64,000 nucleotides of DNA from CAVSUZ01 sp963791885 (GTDB lineage Bacteria > Pseudomonadota > Alphaproteobacteria > Acetobacterales > Acetobacteraceae): NCBI GenBank assembly GCA_963791885.1, contig CAWBUL010000006.1, forward strand, positions 2,170,001 through 2,234,000. The letters are read 5' to 3'. How positions within the stretch are numbered: the stretch's first letter is position 1; the number at the start of each line of letters is the position of its first letter. This document shows positions 27,882 through 36,682 of this stretch, piece after piece. The notes beneath the pieces are model-generated. The model had not been told where the DNA came from. It was given only the letters and a program-made list of their open reading frames with translations, and did no database searches. Position numbers and translations under genes: made by a program.

Positions 27882-29014
27882 AAATTACCGGGCTGAAGAC
27901 GTTCATGCAGCGGGTGGGGAACCGGCCGCGGCTGCTGGTGAAGATCGGAACTGACGAGAGCATCGCGGGGTGGGGTGAGGCGTATAATCACGGGCCGGAT
28001 TATGCGCTGCCGCCATTGCTGGAATATCTGTATCCACAGATCGAGGGCATAGATCCGCGGCGGATCGAGTTCATCGTGTTGAAGCTGCTGCAGTCCTCTC
28101 GCTTCCCGCCGGGAGCGTTGGGGCTGGCGGCGATCTCTGCGATCGACCACGCGCTGTGGGATATCGCGGGCAAGGCGGCAGGGCTGCCGGTTTACATGCT
28201 GCTGGGCGGCCATGTGCGTGACCGCGTGCGGGTCTATTGCGGGGTCTACACGGCGCCCGATCCGCAGGAGTGCAAGGACACCGTTTTGTCCCTGCACGAA
28301 CGATATGGTTTCACCGCCTTCAAGCTAAGTCCCTATCGCCAGGACCTGCATGCCGGGCGCTGGGGCATGCTGTGCGAAACGGCGGGAACCTGGTTCGGCG
28401 AGCTGCGGCGGATCTGTCCGGCCGCGTTCGAGTTCGCCTTCGATGCGCATGCCAAGATCTTTGAGCCGTATCAGGCGATCCAGCTGGGGAATGCGCTGGC
28501 GCCGCATGATCCGCTGTTCTTCGAAGAACCGATTCGGCCGGAGCATATTCCGGCCTGGGGCCGGCTGCGATCGGCGTTGAAAGTGCCGTTGGCGACGGGC
28601 GAATGCCTGTATTCGCGATTCGAGTTCCTCTCGCTGCTGAATGCAGGCGGAGCCGACATCATCCAGCCGGATATCTGTGCCGTCGGCGGAGTGACGGAGA
28701 TGCGGCGGATCGCCGCACTCGCAGAGGCGCATTATGTCACCGTGGCACCGCATAATCCGATGGGGCCGCTGGCGACGGCGGTGAATGTGCATTTCGCGGC
28801 AGCTCAGCCGAACTTCAAAATCCTGGAGTATCGGATTCCGGAACCAGTGGCCTGGACGGACGATCCGTATCTGCCGCGCGATGGTTATCTGCAACTGCGA
28901 GACCGGCCGGGCTGGGGGATCGAGATCAACGAGGCGGCGCTGGCAAAGGACGATTACGTGCACTGGGAACGCAAGCTGCCGATGCGGCCTGACGGGTCCA
29001 CCGGTTATACCTGA
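27878..29014 (+). CDS. Enolase-superfamily sugar-acid dehydratase (galactonate dehydratase-like)
   Basis: A 378-residue protein. Barrel motifs match DgoD-like dehydratases: FAFDAHAKIFEP (Asp-x-His), LFFEEPIRPE, LATGECLYSR, IIQPDICAVGG, and the general acid/base His in VAPHNPMGPL. The expected reaction is dehydration of an aldonic acid to a 2-keto-3-deoxy acid in the cytoplasm. It differs strongly from the enolase-superfamily gene at 19995-21140, so the regulon contains two distinct enzymes. It is coupled to both neighbours by overlapping stop/start codons. Confidence 0.9.
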   Translation: MKITGLKTFMQRVGNRPRLLVKIGTDESIAGWGEAYNHGPDYALPPLLEYLYPQIEGIDPRRIEFIVLKLLQSSRFPPGALGLAAISAIDHALWDIAGKAAGLPVYMLLGGHVRDRVRVYCGVYTAPDPQECKDTVLSLHERYGFTAFKLSPYRQDLHAGRWGMLCETAGTWFGELRRICPAAFEFAFDAHAKIFEPYQAIQLGNALAPHDPLFFEEPIRPEHIPAWGRLRSALKVPLATGECLYSRFEFLSLLNAGGADIIQPDICAVGGVTEMRRIAALAEAHYVTVAPHNPMGPLATAVNVHFAAAQPNFKILEYRIPEPVAWTDDPYLPRDGYLQLRDRPGWGIEINEAALAKDDYVHWERKLPMRPDGSTGYT

Positions 29015-29992
29015 TGCAACGGATCGCTCTGCTCGGCCTGGGAATGGCCGTGAAGAAGCATGTCTTGGCTCTGCGGGACCTGACGGACCGGGCGGAGGTC
29101 GCGGCCTGCTGGAGCCCGACCGAGGTTCGTCGTGAGGCCTTCGCCCGAGATTACGGGCTGCCGGTCACAGGCGATCTGGATGGTATCTTTGCGGACCGGT
29201 CGATCGGATTGGTGTTTATTCTGACACCGCCCTGGACGCATCTCGATCTCGCTGCAATGCGTCGCCGCGGGCAAGCATATCCTGCTCGAGAAGCCAATCG
29301 AAGCGACGCTGGCCCGATCCGAACAGCTGGTCGGTCTATGCGCATCGGCCGGTGTGAAGCTCGGGATCGTGTTTCAGAACCGGTTCCGCACGCCGCATTT
29401 GCGCCTGGCGGAGCTGATGCGGGCGGGACGCCTCGGCGAGCCGATCAGCATCGCTCTCTCGGTGCGGTGGTGGCGGCTGGACAGCTATTTCGCCGAGCCC
29501 GGCCGAGGAATGCGGGAACGCGATGGCGGCGGCGTGCTGCTGACGCAGGCAATCCATGTCATGGATCAACTGATGGCGCTGGCCGGTCCGGTGGAAGAAG
29601 TAAAGTCATTCGCGGCAACCAGCCCGTTGCGGCGCATCGATACCGAGGATGTTGTGACAGCGGCGCTGCGATGGCCATCCGGCGCCATTGGATCACTGGA
29701 CGCGACGACGACAGCGTTTCCGGGATCGGGCGAACGGATTGAACTGGCGTGCAAGAATGGCTCGGCGCTGTTGGAGCGGAAACGGCTGCGCGTGTGGCTG
29801 CGAGACGGGACGAACCTGGACGTGGGGGAAGACGAGGGCGATCCGGCGGTACAAGGGGATTACCTGGCGCATCGGCGGCTGATCGAGGACATGATTGCGG
29901 CGATAGAGCGTGGGGGAGAGCCTGAGGCGAGCGGCGAGCGCTCCCTTGCGGTTCACCGGCTTATTGACGCGGTGATGCGGAGCACGACGTAA
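29014..29992 (+). pseudogene. Gfo/Idh/MocA oxidoreductase, frameshifted
   Basis: The N-terminal frame reads MQRIALLGLGMAVKKHVLAL and reaches FILTPPWTHLDL. The expected continuation QCVAAGKHILLEKPIEATLA is in the next frame and runs to a TAA at 29992. One extra base near 29253 accounts for the shift. The repaired protein would be 325 residues, the normal length for an NAD(P)-dependent sugar dehydrogenase of this family, including the catalytic EKP motif and RERDGGGVLLTQAIHVMD. It is the last gene of the importer/dehydratase operon. Confidence 0.85.
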
Positions 29993-30142
29993 CTGGTGTT
30001 CTCGACCCGTAGGGCAGGGAGCCTTGCTGTAAAATTGCCTGAGCCTTTCGCGGCGATGCAGAGCGCGCGGACGCATTCTACTGTGCGATCCGCCGCCTCG
30101 TGCGGTGCACCGGCGCAGAATCTGGGGCTGACTGCACCACCT

Positions 30143-30361
30143 CTACAGAGAGTGTAAACAAGAAGCGCTCAATGCGCGACGGCCAGAACATCCATTCCGA
30201 GGTTGAGTCGCGGCGCCACCTGCCCCCGGCCGCGGGACCCCACTTGCGGAAGTGGAGGAGGCCGCAGGGCTAGCGTCGCAGCCAGCAAGCATTCCGGCCG
30301 CGAGCAGCGCGCCAACGAACAAGAGTATCCTTCGCAATTTTCGCAGCGTCCCCAACAACAT
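30143..30361 (-). CDS. Possible small lipoprotein
   Basis: A 72-residue frame starting MLLGTLRKLRRILLFVGALL. It has a basic N-region, a hydrophobic core and a lipobox (LAGC), with the Cys near residue 28. The remainder is a low-complexity Ser/Ala/Pro/Gly tail. The ribosome site is weak, and an alternative overlapping frame exists. It is the only candidate seen in the 29993-30478 gap, where I find no other gene, terminator or RNA. Confidence 0.4.
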   Translation of the reverse strand: MLLGTLRKLRRILLFVGALLAAGMLAGCDASPAASSTSASGVPRPGAGGAATQPRNGCSGRRALSASCLHSL

Positions 30362-30478
30362 CAAGCCGATTAATCATCCCTCCGGGGCTAAGCAAGTTTC
30401 CGTACATATTGGTGAGGCCGTTTAGAAAAGAGCGACCGGCCGGAAGCCCAAGCCCCTCAGCCGCGTTCATTCCGGCGG

Positions 30479-32416
30479 ATGAAGAAACGTTCCCGCCTCG
30501 TTTGGCTGCTCTCGATCCCCACCCTCCTCGTGGTACTCGTCGTCGCCGCCTGGATCTTCGCCGGCCCGCTGCTGAAAGGCATCGTCGCATCTCGCGCTTC
30601 GGCCGCCATCGGCCGCACCGTCACCATCGGCGCCCTGCACATCAGCCCCGGACGGATCACCACCGTCACCGCCGACAACGTCGTGATCGCCGAGCCAGCC
30701 AACTGGCCGCAGCCCAATCCGCCCTTCGCCAAAATCCGCCAGCTGACAGTCCGGCTCGACGTCTGGACCTACCTGTTCCACCACCGGACGGTCATCCCCG
30801 AGATCGACATCATCCGACCCCAGATGCTCGTGGCCGAACTGCCGAACCACGACGCCAATTACCGCCTCAACCTCGCCTCCTCTGGCGGCAGCAGCACCAC
30901 CGAAATCGGGACGCTGCGCATCGACGAAGGCCGGATCCGCGCCCAGCTCGCCCCCTTGCGGGCCGATTTCGGCGTCGCCGTGCACACCGAACAACCGCCC
31001 GGCCAACAACCGAAGCTGCTCGCCGAAGCCCGCGGCACCTACGCCAACCAGCCGATCCAGGCACGCCTGATCGGGGGGGCGCTCCTCGCACTGCAACAGA
31101 CCAACACGCCCTGGCCAATCGAAATTGCCGTCGATAACGGGCCGACACGGGTCCGACTCCAGGGCACCGTGACCGACCCGATGGCCCTCGCCGGAGCCAA
31201 TCTGCGCCTCGATCTCGCCGGCCCGAGTCTCGCCCGGCTCACGCCGCTCACCGGCCTCGCGCTGCCGGAAACGCCGGCCTACCGCCTCTCCGGCATGCTC
31301 GACTTCGCCAACCACGCCGTGCGGTTCCGCGACATCCGCGGCCAGGTGGGATCGAGCGACCTGGAAGGCGTGATCGCCGTTACCCCGCGCGAGCCTCGCC
31401 CCGTGATGGACGCCAACCTTGAATCCCGCGTGGTCGACCTCACCGATCTGGGTGGCTTCATCGGTGCAACGCCCGGACACGCCCAAACTCCTCAGGAAGC
31501 GGCCGCCCCGGGCCTGTTCCCCACCACCCCGATCAGCGTCCCGAAGTTCCAATATGCCGACGTACACCTGCGCTACCACGCCGGCGCGATCCGGGGGCGC
31601 TCAATGCCGCTCGACAACGTCACCGTCGCGCTGGACATCGTGGACGGACACATTACCCTGCACCCGTTAGATTTCGGCGTCGGCGACGGACACATCGCCT
31701 CCACGATCCGGCTCGATCCGACCGGCAACGCTCTCCGCACCCAGGCAGAGGTGAACTTCCAGAGCGTCGCGCTCTCACAGCTCATGAAGGCGACCAAAGC
31801 GTTCGAGGGCGCCGGCTCCATCAGCGGCAGCGCCCGCATCGACACCGAGGGCAACTCGATGGCCGCCATGGCCGCCAACGGCAACGGCGAGATCGAGTTC
31901 GGCATGGCCGGGGGCGACCTATCCGCCCTCCTCGTCGATCTCTCCGGCCTCCAATTCGGCGACGCCCTGCTCTCGGCCCTCGGCCTGCCGAAACGCACCG
32001 ATGTCGAGTGCCTGGTCGGCAACTTCGCCCTGGAGCACGGCATCCTTCAATCGCGTGCCCTGATCCTGGACACCGGCGAGGCCATCGTGACCACCTCCGG
32101 CGGCATCAACCTGCAGGACGAGGCGATGCGCTTTCAGATCCGTACGGCCCCCAAGCACTTCACCATCGGTTCCCTGCCCGGGCCGATCAACATTGGCGGC
32201 ACGATGAAGCACCCGTCCATCCTGCCGAGTGTCGAAACCGTTGCGCGCGCCGGCGCGGTTGGAGTCCTGGCCGCGATCTTTCCGCCCTTGGCCGCCCTCC
32301 CGACCATCCAGTTCGGCGTCAAAGACCAGCATCGCTGCGAGGCCCTGCTCTCCCAGGCGCGCCAGGAAGCGCCTGGGACCAAGCCACCCGCGCCGGAGCG
32401 TCAGGTGAGCCGGTAG
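30479..32416 (+). CDS. AsmA family protein
   Basis: A 645-residue protein with an N-terminal membrane anchor (LVWLLSIPTLLVVLVVAAWI) and a long periplasmic region of repeated beta strands. It has the AsmA N-domain pattern (ASRASAAIGRTVTIGALHIS) and the C-terminal AsmA_2-type block (LRTQAEVNFQSVALSQL, EGAGSISGSARIDTEG). The family is implicated in phospholipid transport between inner and outer membranes. Codons are strikingly C-ending, unlike plus-strand genes upstream of 30 kb. It stands alone, 58 bases before the IclR gene. Confidence 0.88.
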   Translation: MKKRSRLVWLLSIPTLLVVLVVAAWIFAGPLLKGIVASRASAAIGRTVTIGALHISPGRITTVTADNVVIAEPANWPQPNPPFAKIRQLTVRLDVWTYLFHHRTVIPEIDIIRPQMLVAELPNHDANYRLNLASSGGSSTTEIGTLRIDEGRIRAQLAPLRADFGVAVHTEQPPGQQPKLLAEARGTYANQPIQARLIGGALLALQQTNTPWPIEIAVDNGPTRVRLQGTVTDPMALAGANLRLDLAGPSLARLTPLTGLALPETPAYRLSGMLDFANHAVRFRDIRGQVGSSDLEGVIAVTPREPRPVMDANLESRVVDLTDLGGFIGATPGHAQTPQEAAAPGLFPTTPISVPKFQYADVHLRYHAGAIRGRSMPLDNVTVALDIVDGHITLHPLDFGVGDGHIASTIRLDPTGNALRTQAEVNFQSVALSQLMKATKAFEGAGSISGSARIDTEGNSMAAMAANGNGEIEFGMAGGDLSALLVDLSGLQFGDALLSALGLPKRTDVECLVGNFALEHGILQSRALILDTGEAIVTTSGGINLQDEAMRFQIRTAPKHFTIGSLPGPINIGGTMKHPSILPSVETVARAGAVGVLAAIFPPLAALPTIQFGVKDQHRCEALLSQARQEAPGTKPPAPERQVSR

Positions 32417-32451
32417 CGGTTGCCTCCATCTCGGTTTCTACATACGGTACG

Positions 32452-32466
32452 GCGTTTCAGAAACGC
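32452..32466. promoter_or_regulatory. 15-bp palindrome, likely IclR operator
   Basis: GCGTTTC-A-GAAACGC is a perfect inverted repeat ending 8 bases before the IclR-type gene's ATG. Bound protein there would block translation initiation or transcription, which fits autoregulation of the operon by its first gene. Confidence 0.55.
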
Positions 32467-32474
32467 TGGGCATC

Positions 32475-33267
32475 ATGGCCGTTCCGAAACCCCAGGATCC
32501 CTACCGGCTTGCCTCCCTCCGCAAGGGGTTGGAGGTAATCGACTGCTTCGCCCGGCGCGAAACCTGGACCCTGGCCGAACTGGCGGCCGCGCTCGACCTC
32601 AGCAAACCGACCATCTTCCGGATCCTCCATACGCTGGAGGAGTTCGGCTTCCTGACGAAGGACGCGGATAGCGGGCGCTACGCGCTTGGACTGCGATTCC
32701 ATGCCCTGGGCTCCGCCGCGCTCCGCCGGGAACATCTGCGCTGGCAGGCGCTCCCGCCGCTCCAGGATCTGGCAGAGTTCGACCGGCGAAACCGTCCATG
32801 TCGGCATCCTGCATGTGTGGGAGGCGATCTGCGTGCAGGCGGTAGAAGGAACCCGCCTGATTCGCATGCAGGCTTTCGTGGGTAAGCGTACGCCGGCCCA
32901 CGCCAGCGCGCTCGGCAAGGTGCTGCTGGCCCACCTTCCGTCCTCCGAGCTCGATCGCTTGCTCGCCGGCTGTGTTCTGTCCGGCTTCACGCCCAACACG
33001 CTCACCGATCCGGGCGCGCTGCGTACCGAGTTGGACCGCATTCGCGCCCAGGGCTGGGGCATGGACAACGAGGAGATCGAAACCGGGCTGCGGTGTCTCG
33101 GCGTGCCCATCACCGACCATACCGGCCGCGTCTCCGCCTGCGTTGCGCTATCGGCTCCTGCGGCACGCATGGAGCCCGAGGACATCAATGCGCTGTTGCC
33201 GCGATTGCAGGACACCGCGTCCCGCATCTCCGTCATGCTCGGCAGCCCGATCCGACAAGCCGCCTGA
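32475..33267 (+). pseudogene. IclR family regulator, frameshifted
   Basis: The winged helix is intact: YRLASLRKGLEVIDCFA, WTLAELAAALDLSKPTIFRI and LHTLEEFGFLTKD. The frame breaks near 32778 after LPPLQDLAE. The effector domain continues in the next frame (STGETVHVGILHVWEAICVQ, RTPAHASALGKVLLAHLPSS) to a TGA at 33267. One extra base in a TT pair explains it. The repaired protein would be about 263 residues, normal for IclR. It precedes the ThDP enzyme gene by 17 bases and is likely the local regulator. Confidence 0.85.
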
Positions 33268-33284
33268 ACACGAGGTTCCTTGCT

Positions 33285-35067
33285 ATGAACGGCGCCGATA
33301 TCATCGTCGACTTCCTGGTCCGCCAGCACGTGCCGTACCTGTTCGGCTTGTGCGGGCACGGCAATGTCGGCTTCCTGGATGCCGCGTTCAAAGCGCAGAA
33401 CCGTATCCGCACCATCTCGGTCCATCACGAGCAGACGGCCGGTCATATGGCGGATGCTTATTTCAAGGTGAAAGGTGAGCCGGTCGCGACCTTCACCTCC
33501 TGCGGACCAGGTTCGGCCAACCTGGTGGTCGCACTGGCCGCCGCGATGATGGACAGCTCCGCCTTCCTGGCGATCACCGGTAACGTGCCGACGAGTCAGT
33601 TCAACCGGCAACCGTTCCAGGAAACCGGCCGGTTCTTCCAGGGCGACTTTCCGTCGGTGATCCGCCCGTATGTCAAGCGTAGCTTCCAGCCGACACGCGC
33701 CGACATGGTGCCGCTTGCCGTGCGACAGGCGTGGGAAATGCTGACCGCCGGCCGTCCCGGCCCGGTCAATCTCGACGTACCGCTGAACGTGTTCGTGGAG
33801 GAGACAGCGTACGACGCGCCCGCGACCGTCACGCGGGTCGCAAACGGCACGCCCGGCGCACCGGATACACTGGCGGCCGCACTTGACCTTCTCCTGCAAC
33901 GCCGAGCGTCCGGTCATCATCGCCGGCCAGGGCGTGCTCCTCGCGCAGGCCTCGGCTGAGCTGACCCGGTTCGCCGAGGTGATGCAGATTCCCGTCGTGA
34001 CCAGCCCGAACGGGAAAGGCTCGATCAATGAGCGCCATGAGCTTGCCTTTGGGTCAATCGGGCGCAACGGCAGTTACGCCGCAAACGAGGCAACGAAGAA
34101 CGCCGATATCATCCTGGCGCTCGGCTTCTCCTTCGACGACCGTGCGACCAGCGCCTGGGTTGACGGCTACACGCTGGCGATCCCGCCGAGCCGCCTGATC
34201 CAGATCGACATCGATCCCGCCGAGATCGGACGCAACTATCCCGCGGAACTTGGCATCCTCGGTGACGCGAAGGCCAGCCTGGCGCAGCTCTCGTGCATGG
34301 CCGCATCACGTCTGAGCGGCGCGCGTTCAGCCGACACCGCGTGGCTGGACCGGTTGCGTCATGGCCGCGCGGTCTGGCGCGAATACCAGGACGGCCTCGC
34401 GGTGTCCGATCAGGTGCCGCTGCGCCCCGAACGGTTGATGCGGGCGCTGTCGTGCACCGTACCGGAGCATGCCATCGTGGCAAGCGACGTCGGCGTGCAC
34501 CACAACTGGATCATCCAACTGTTCGATGCACTGCGGCCGCGCCAGTTGATCCACTCCTGGGGTTTCGCTGCGATGGGGTTCGCAACCTCGGGCATTCTAG
34601 GGGCGAAGCTCGCCGCTCCTGACCGGCCGTGTATCGCCGTCGTGGGAGACGGATCGTTTCTGATGACACCGCACGCGCTGGCGACTGCCGTGGAATACGA
34701 CATCCCGGTGGTCTGGCTGGTGTGGAACAACCACGGATACTGCTCCATTCGCGACATTCAGTACGGGATGTTCGGCGGCCGCGAGCTGGCGACCAGCTTC
34801 CAGTCGGATCGCACGCAGGAGCTATACAGCCCCGACTTCGCAGCGCTGGCGCGCAGTTTCGGAGTGGCATCGCACCGTATCTCGCACGCTGATGAGATGG
34901 AGGATGCGCTGAAGGCCGCGATCGCCGCCGGCCGGCCGTACCTGCTCGAAGTTCCGGTGGACCGCGAAATCCGTCCCATCGGAACGGGGAGTTGGGAACT
35001 GCCGCCTTTGCCGCCTCCGGAACCCAATTTCCTGAAGGCGCTCGCCGCGCGCGGCCTGACGCTCTGA
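33285..35067 (+). pseudogene. ThDP-dependent enzyme (acetolactate synthase/2-oxoacid decarboxylase-like), frameshifted
   Basis: The N-domain reads MNGADIIVDFLVRQHVPYLF, with the cofactor-activating Glu in VHHEQTAGHMADAY. The frame breaks near 33897 after AALDLLL and resumes as NAERPVIIAGQGVLLAQASA in the next frame, to a TGA at 35067. One extra C accounts for it. The C-domain has the ThDP motif VVGDGSFLMTPHAL with NNHGYCSIRDIQ. The repaired length is about 593 residues. It may decarboxylate or carboligate a 2-oxo acid made by the dehydrogenase encoded downstream; the substrate is unknown. Confidence 0.85.
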
Positions 35068-35092
35068 AACAACAAAAGGGGGGAAAGAGAAT

Positions 35093-36304
35093 ATGAAACG
35101 CCGCACGCTGCTGACCGCTGCCGCTGCGCTGCCCTTCGCGTCGATGCGCGCTCGCGCCGCACCTGCGATTTCGGATGGCGTGGTGAAGATCGGGGTGCTG
35201 GACGATATGTCAGGCGTCTTTGCCGACCAGCAGGGGATGGGCGATTTCGTGGCCGCGCAAATGGCCGCAGACGATTTTGGCGGTCACGTGCTCGGCGCAC
35301 CTGTGCAGGTGATCCAGGCCGATCTGCAGAACAAACCGGATGTTGGCCTGTCAATCGCGCGCCGCTGGTTCGATGAAGAGCAGGTGGATGCGATTTTCGG
35401 GTTGGGGAATTCGGCGGTGGCGCTGGCGGTGCAGGAACTGTGTCATCAGCGCCAGAAGATCGACGTCGTCATCGCCGCCGGCACGACCGATCTGACCGGC
35501 AAGGCATGCTCTCCCTACGGCGTTGACTGGACGTACGACAATTACTCGGCTGCCAAGGGACCGGCCGATGCGCTGATGAAGCAAGGCAAGTCCAAGTGGT
35601 TCTTCATCGTCTCCGATTACGCGTTCGGCCATTCGCTGGAGGACAATGCTTCGGCGATCGTGCGCGGCCTGGGTGGCACGATCCTCGGCCATGCGCTCGT
35701 GCCGCTCGGCGCAACGGATTATTCGGCTCAATTGACGCAGGCAGCCGCGACGCATGCCGACGTCGTCGGAATTTGCTGCGGCGGCGCCGACTTCATCAAC
35801 TGCGCCAAGCAGATGGGCGAGTTCGGGCTCATTCGCAACGGCATCACACCCGCCGCGCTGAACTGTTCGCTGACCAACATCCATTCGCTGGGCTTGCAGG
35901 TCGCCCAGGGCATGCTCTTCAGCCAGCCATATTACTGGGATCGGGACGACCCCAGCCGAGCCTTTGCCGCTCGTTTCTCTCAGCGCGTCGGCCATCCGCC
36001 CACGGCGTTCCAGGCCAGCACCTGGGGTGCGGTGACACACTATCTGAAAGGCATCCAGGCCGCCGGCACGGATGCGGCGCCTGCCGTGATGGCAAAGATG
36101 CGCGCCATCCCGATCAACGACTTCATGACCAAGAATGGATCGCTGCGCATCGACGGGCGCGTGATCCGCGATGAACTTCTGCTACGTGCAAAGAAACCCG
36201 CCGACTCCCACGGACCCTGGGACTTGCTGGAGGTGGCGCAGGTCATCCCCGGAAAGGACGCATTCCGCCCGCTGGATCAGGGCGGATGTCCGTTGGCGAC
36301 CTGA
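35093..36304 (+). CDS. LivK-type (Peripla_BP_6) ABC binding protein
   Basis: A 403-residue periplasmic protein with a signal starting MKRRTLLTAAAALPFASMRA. The mature N-terminus is VVKIGVLDDMSGVFADQQG, typical of the branched-chain amino acid/aromatic acid/urea binding family. Many of these bind aromatic or short organic acids. It has a strong AAAGGGGGGAAAGAG ribosome site. No LivH/LivM permease or LivG/LivF ATPase lies nearby; the only ABC genes in the operon are of a different type, so its membrane partner is encoded elsewhere. Confidence 0.9.
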   Translation: MKRRTLLTAAAALPFASMRARAAPAISDGVVKIGVLDDMSGVFADQQGMGDFVAAQMAADDFGGHVLGAPVQVIQADLQNKPDVGLSIARRWFDEEQVDAIFGLGNSAVALAVQELCHQRQKIDVVIAAGTTDLTGKACSPYGVDWTYDNYSAAKGPADALMKQGKSKWFFIVSDYAFGHSLEDNASAIVRGLGGTILGHALVPLGATDYSAQLTQAAATHADVVGICCGGADFINCAKQMGEFGLIRNGITPAALNCSLTNIHSLGLQVAQGMLFSQPYYWDRDDPSRAFAARFSQRVGHPPTAFQASTWGAVTHYLKGIQAAGTDAAPAVMAKMRAIPINDFMTKNGSLRIDGRVIRDELLLRAKKPADSHGPWDLLEVAQVIPGKDAFRPLDQGGCPLAT

Positions 36305-36313
36305 GGGGGCCAC

Positions 36314-36679
36314 ATGTACGAACGCAACGGCGCGACAATTCGCAACATCGCGGAAGTGCTGTGGGAAACGCCGCCCGAGCACTACGACGCGCATTCGAAG
36401 ATGCTGGTCACGCCGCGAACTGCGCGGACCAGCCACTTCGATCACCGCATTTCCTCCTACCAGCCGAAGGGCTACGTCGCGCCGCACAGCCATAAAGTGC
36501 AGGAGCAGATCTATCATGTGCTGGAGGGTGAGGGGCTGATGGAAATCGACGGTGAACGCACAGTGGTGCGCGCGCACGATGTCATTCATATTCCACCTTG
36601 TGTGGAACATGCGATCTACAACACGGGCCTGCGGGACCTCGTGTTTCTGGTGATCACCTCGCCGCCGGAGGATCAGTAG
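36314..36679 (+). CDS. Cupin domain protein
   Basis: A 121-residue single cupin. The first motif is APHSHKVQEQIYHVLEGEG, with two His and a Glu as metal ligands. The second is IPPCVEHAIYN, with the third His. It has the size of small sugar- or acid-isomerase-like cupins and could stabilise an enol or keto acid. Its start is 10 bases after the LivK-type gene and its stop 4 bases before the dehydrogenase gene. Confidence 0.88.
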   Translation: MYERNGATIRNIAEVLWETPPEHYDAHSKMLVTPRTARTSHFDHRISSYQPKGYVAPHSHKVQEQIYHVLEGEGLMEIDGERTVVRAHDVIHIPPCVEHAIYNTGLRDLVFLVITSPPEDQ

Positions 36680-36682
36680 GAC

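Noticed and set aside
32457..34067. 536-codon open frame on the minus strand
   Set aside because: It is antisense to the IclR and ThDP genes and only looks long because of high G+C content; no family features.
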